In this document: piece after piece, positions 5,519-5,588 of the stretch
How positions within the stretch are numbered: position 1 is the first letter of the stretch
How the letters are laid out: each line of letters begins with the position of its first letter
NCBI GenBank assembly: GCA_007135435.1
Contig: SLIW01000253.1
Span: 1-5,588 of the forward strand
Source: Natronomonas sp.
GTDB taxonomy: Archaea > Halobacteriota > Halobacteria > Halobacteriales > Haloarculaceae
Direction of reading: 5' to 3'
Length of the DNA stretch: 5,588 bases
Translations under genes and position numbers: made by a program
Notes under the pieces: generated by a model
Database searches by the model: none
Told to the model about the DNA's origin: nothing
Seen by the model: only the letters and a program-made list of their open reading frames with translations

Positions 5519-5588
5519 TTAGTCCCCGAACGGTCCCATGCCGACCATCCCGCCGCCGCCCCCCCCCTGGTTCTGCAGCTGCTTCATC
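5519..5588 (-). CDS. C-terminal tail of a protein resembling SRP54 (signal recognition particle GTPase), partial
   Basis: Only the last 22 codons and a TAA stop (5521-5519) are in the window. The peptide is KQLQNQ, then six glycines, then MVGMGPFGD. A Lys/Gln-containing helix end followed by a Gly/Met-rich tail ending in MGPFG is what I expect after the methionine-rich M domain of haloarchaeal SRP54, which binds 7S RNA and signal peptides. Haloarchaeal thermosome subunits also end in Gly/Met repeats, but usually longer and more regular ones, so they are a weaker alternative. The glycine run is encoded by nine consecutive G on the coding strand, joined to GGC codons. The GTPase domains lie outside the window, so the identity is tentative. 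Confidence 0.55.
   Translation of the reverse strand, partial: MKQLQNQGGGGGGMVGMGPFGD

Noticed and set aside
5447..5588. Plus-strand frame starting MSRVTKHDLMAGLDRYSR and open to the window edge
   Set aside because: It is antisense to the SRP54-like Gly/Met tail and becomes a poly-Pro/Ala shadow of the glycine codons. With the far end unseen I cannot fully exclude it, but it is the less likely reading.

Overview
The window looks like chromosomal DNA from a haloarchaeon. It is GC-rich throughout, the predicted soluble and extracellular proteins are strongly acidic, and a TATA-like box lies about 25-30 bases before several starts, which points to leaderless or nearly leaderless transcripts. 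Every gene I can support lies on the minus strand, so transcription runs from high to low coordinates. The long open frames on the plus strand are antisense shadows typical of GC-rich DNA.

In transcription order: the last 22 codons of a gene whose Gly/Met-rich tail resembles SRP54 (5519-5588); a non-coding stretch of about 460 bases (5056-5518) holding a highly palindromic element (5186-5420), a 25-bp imperfect palindrome (5093-5117) and a clear TATA box (5079-5088); then a tight three-gene operon. The operon encodes an exported, membrane-anchored beta-sandwich protein of the CARDB/COG1361 type (3784-5055), a MacB/LolD-type ABC ATPase (3141-3797) and a MacB/FtsX-type permease (2014-3144). The genes overlap by 14 and 4 bases and the last two start at GTG. 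After a 91-base gap with a duplicated promoter motif comes a hormone-sensitive-lipase-family alpha/beta hydrolase (954-1922). The last gene is an NAD-dependent sugar-nucleotide epimerase/dehydratase cut off by the window edge (1-852).

The three-gene operon is the functional core. The ATPase and permease should form a type VII (mechanotransmission) ABC system in the cytoplasmic membrane. The exported protein, anchored by a C-terminal helix, is a candidate extracellular partner, in the position where bacteria use the adaptor MacA. Its substrate cannot be read from the sequence. The esterase and epimerase appear to have their own promoters and may not belong to the same pathway.

The least explained part is the palindromic element at 5186-5420. 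It has perfect 11-bp terminal inverted repeats and nested long hairpins, and the two imperfections in its 20-bp hairpin are G-U compatible only in plus-strand RNA. It could be a small non-autonomous repeat (MITE or REP-like) or a structured RNA. I cannot prove a wholly new system here.
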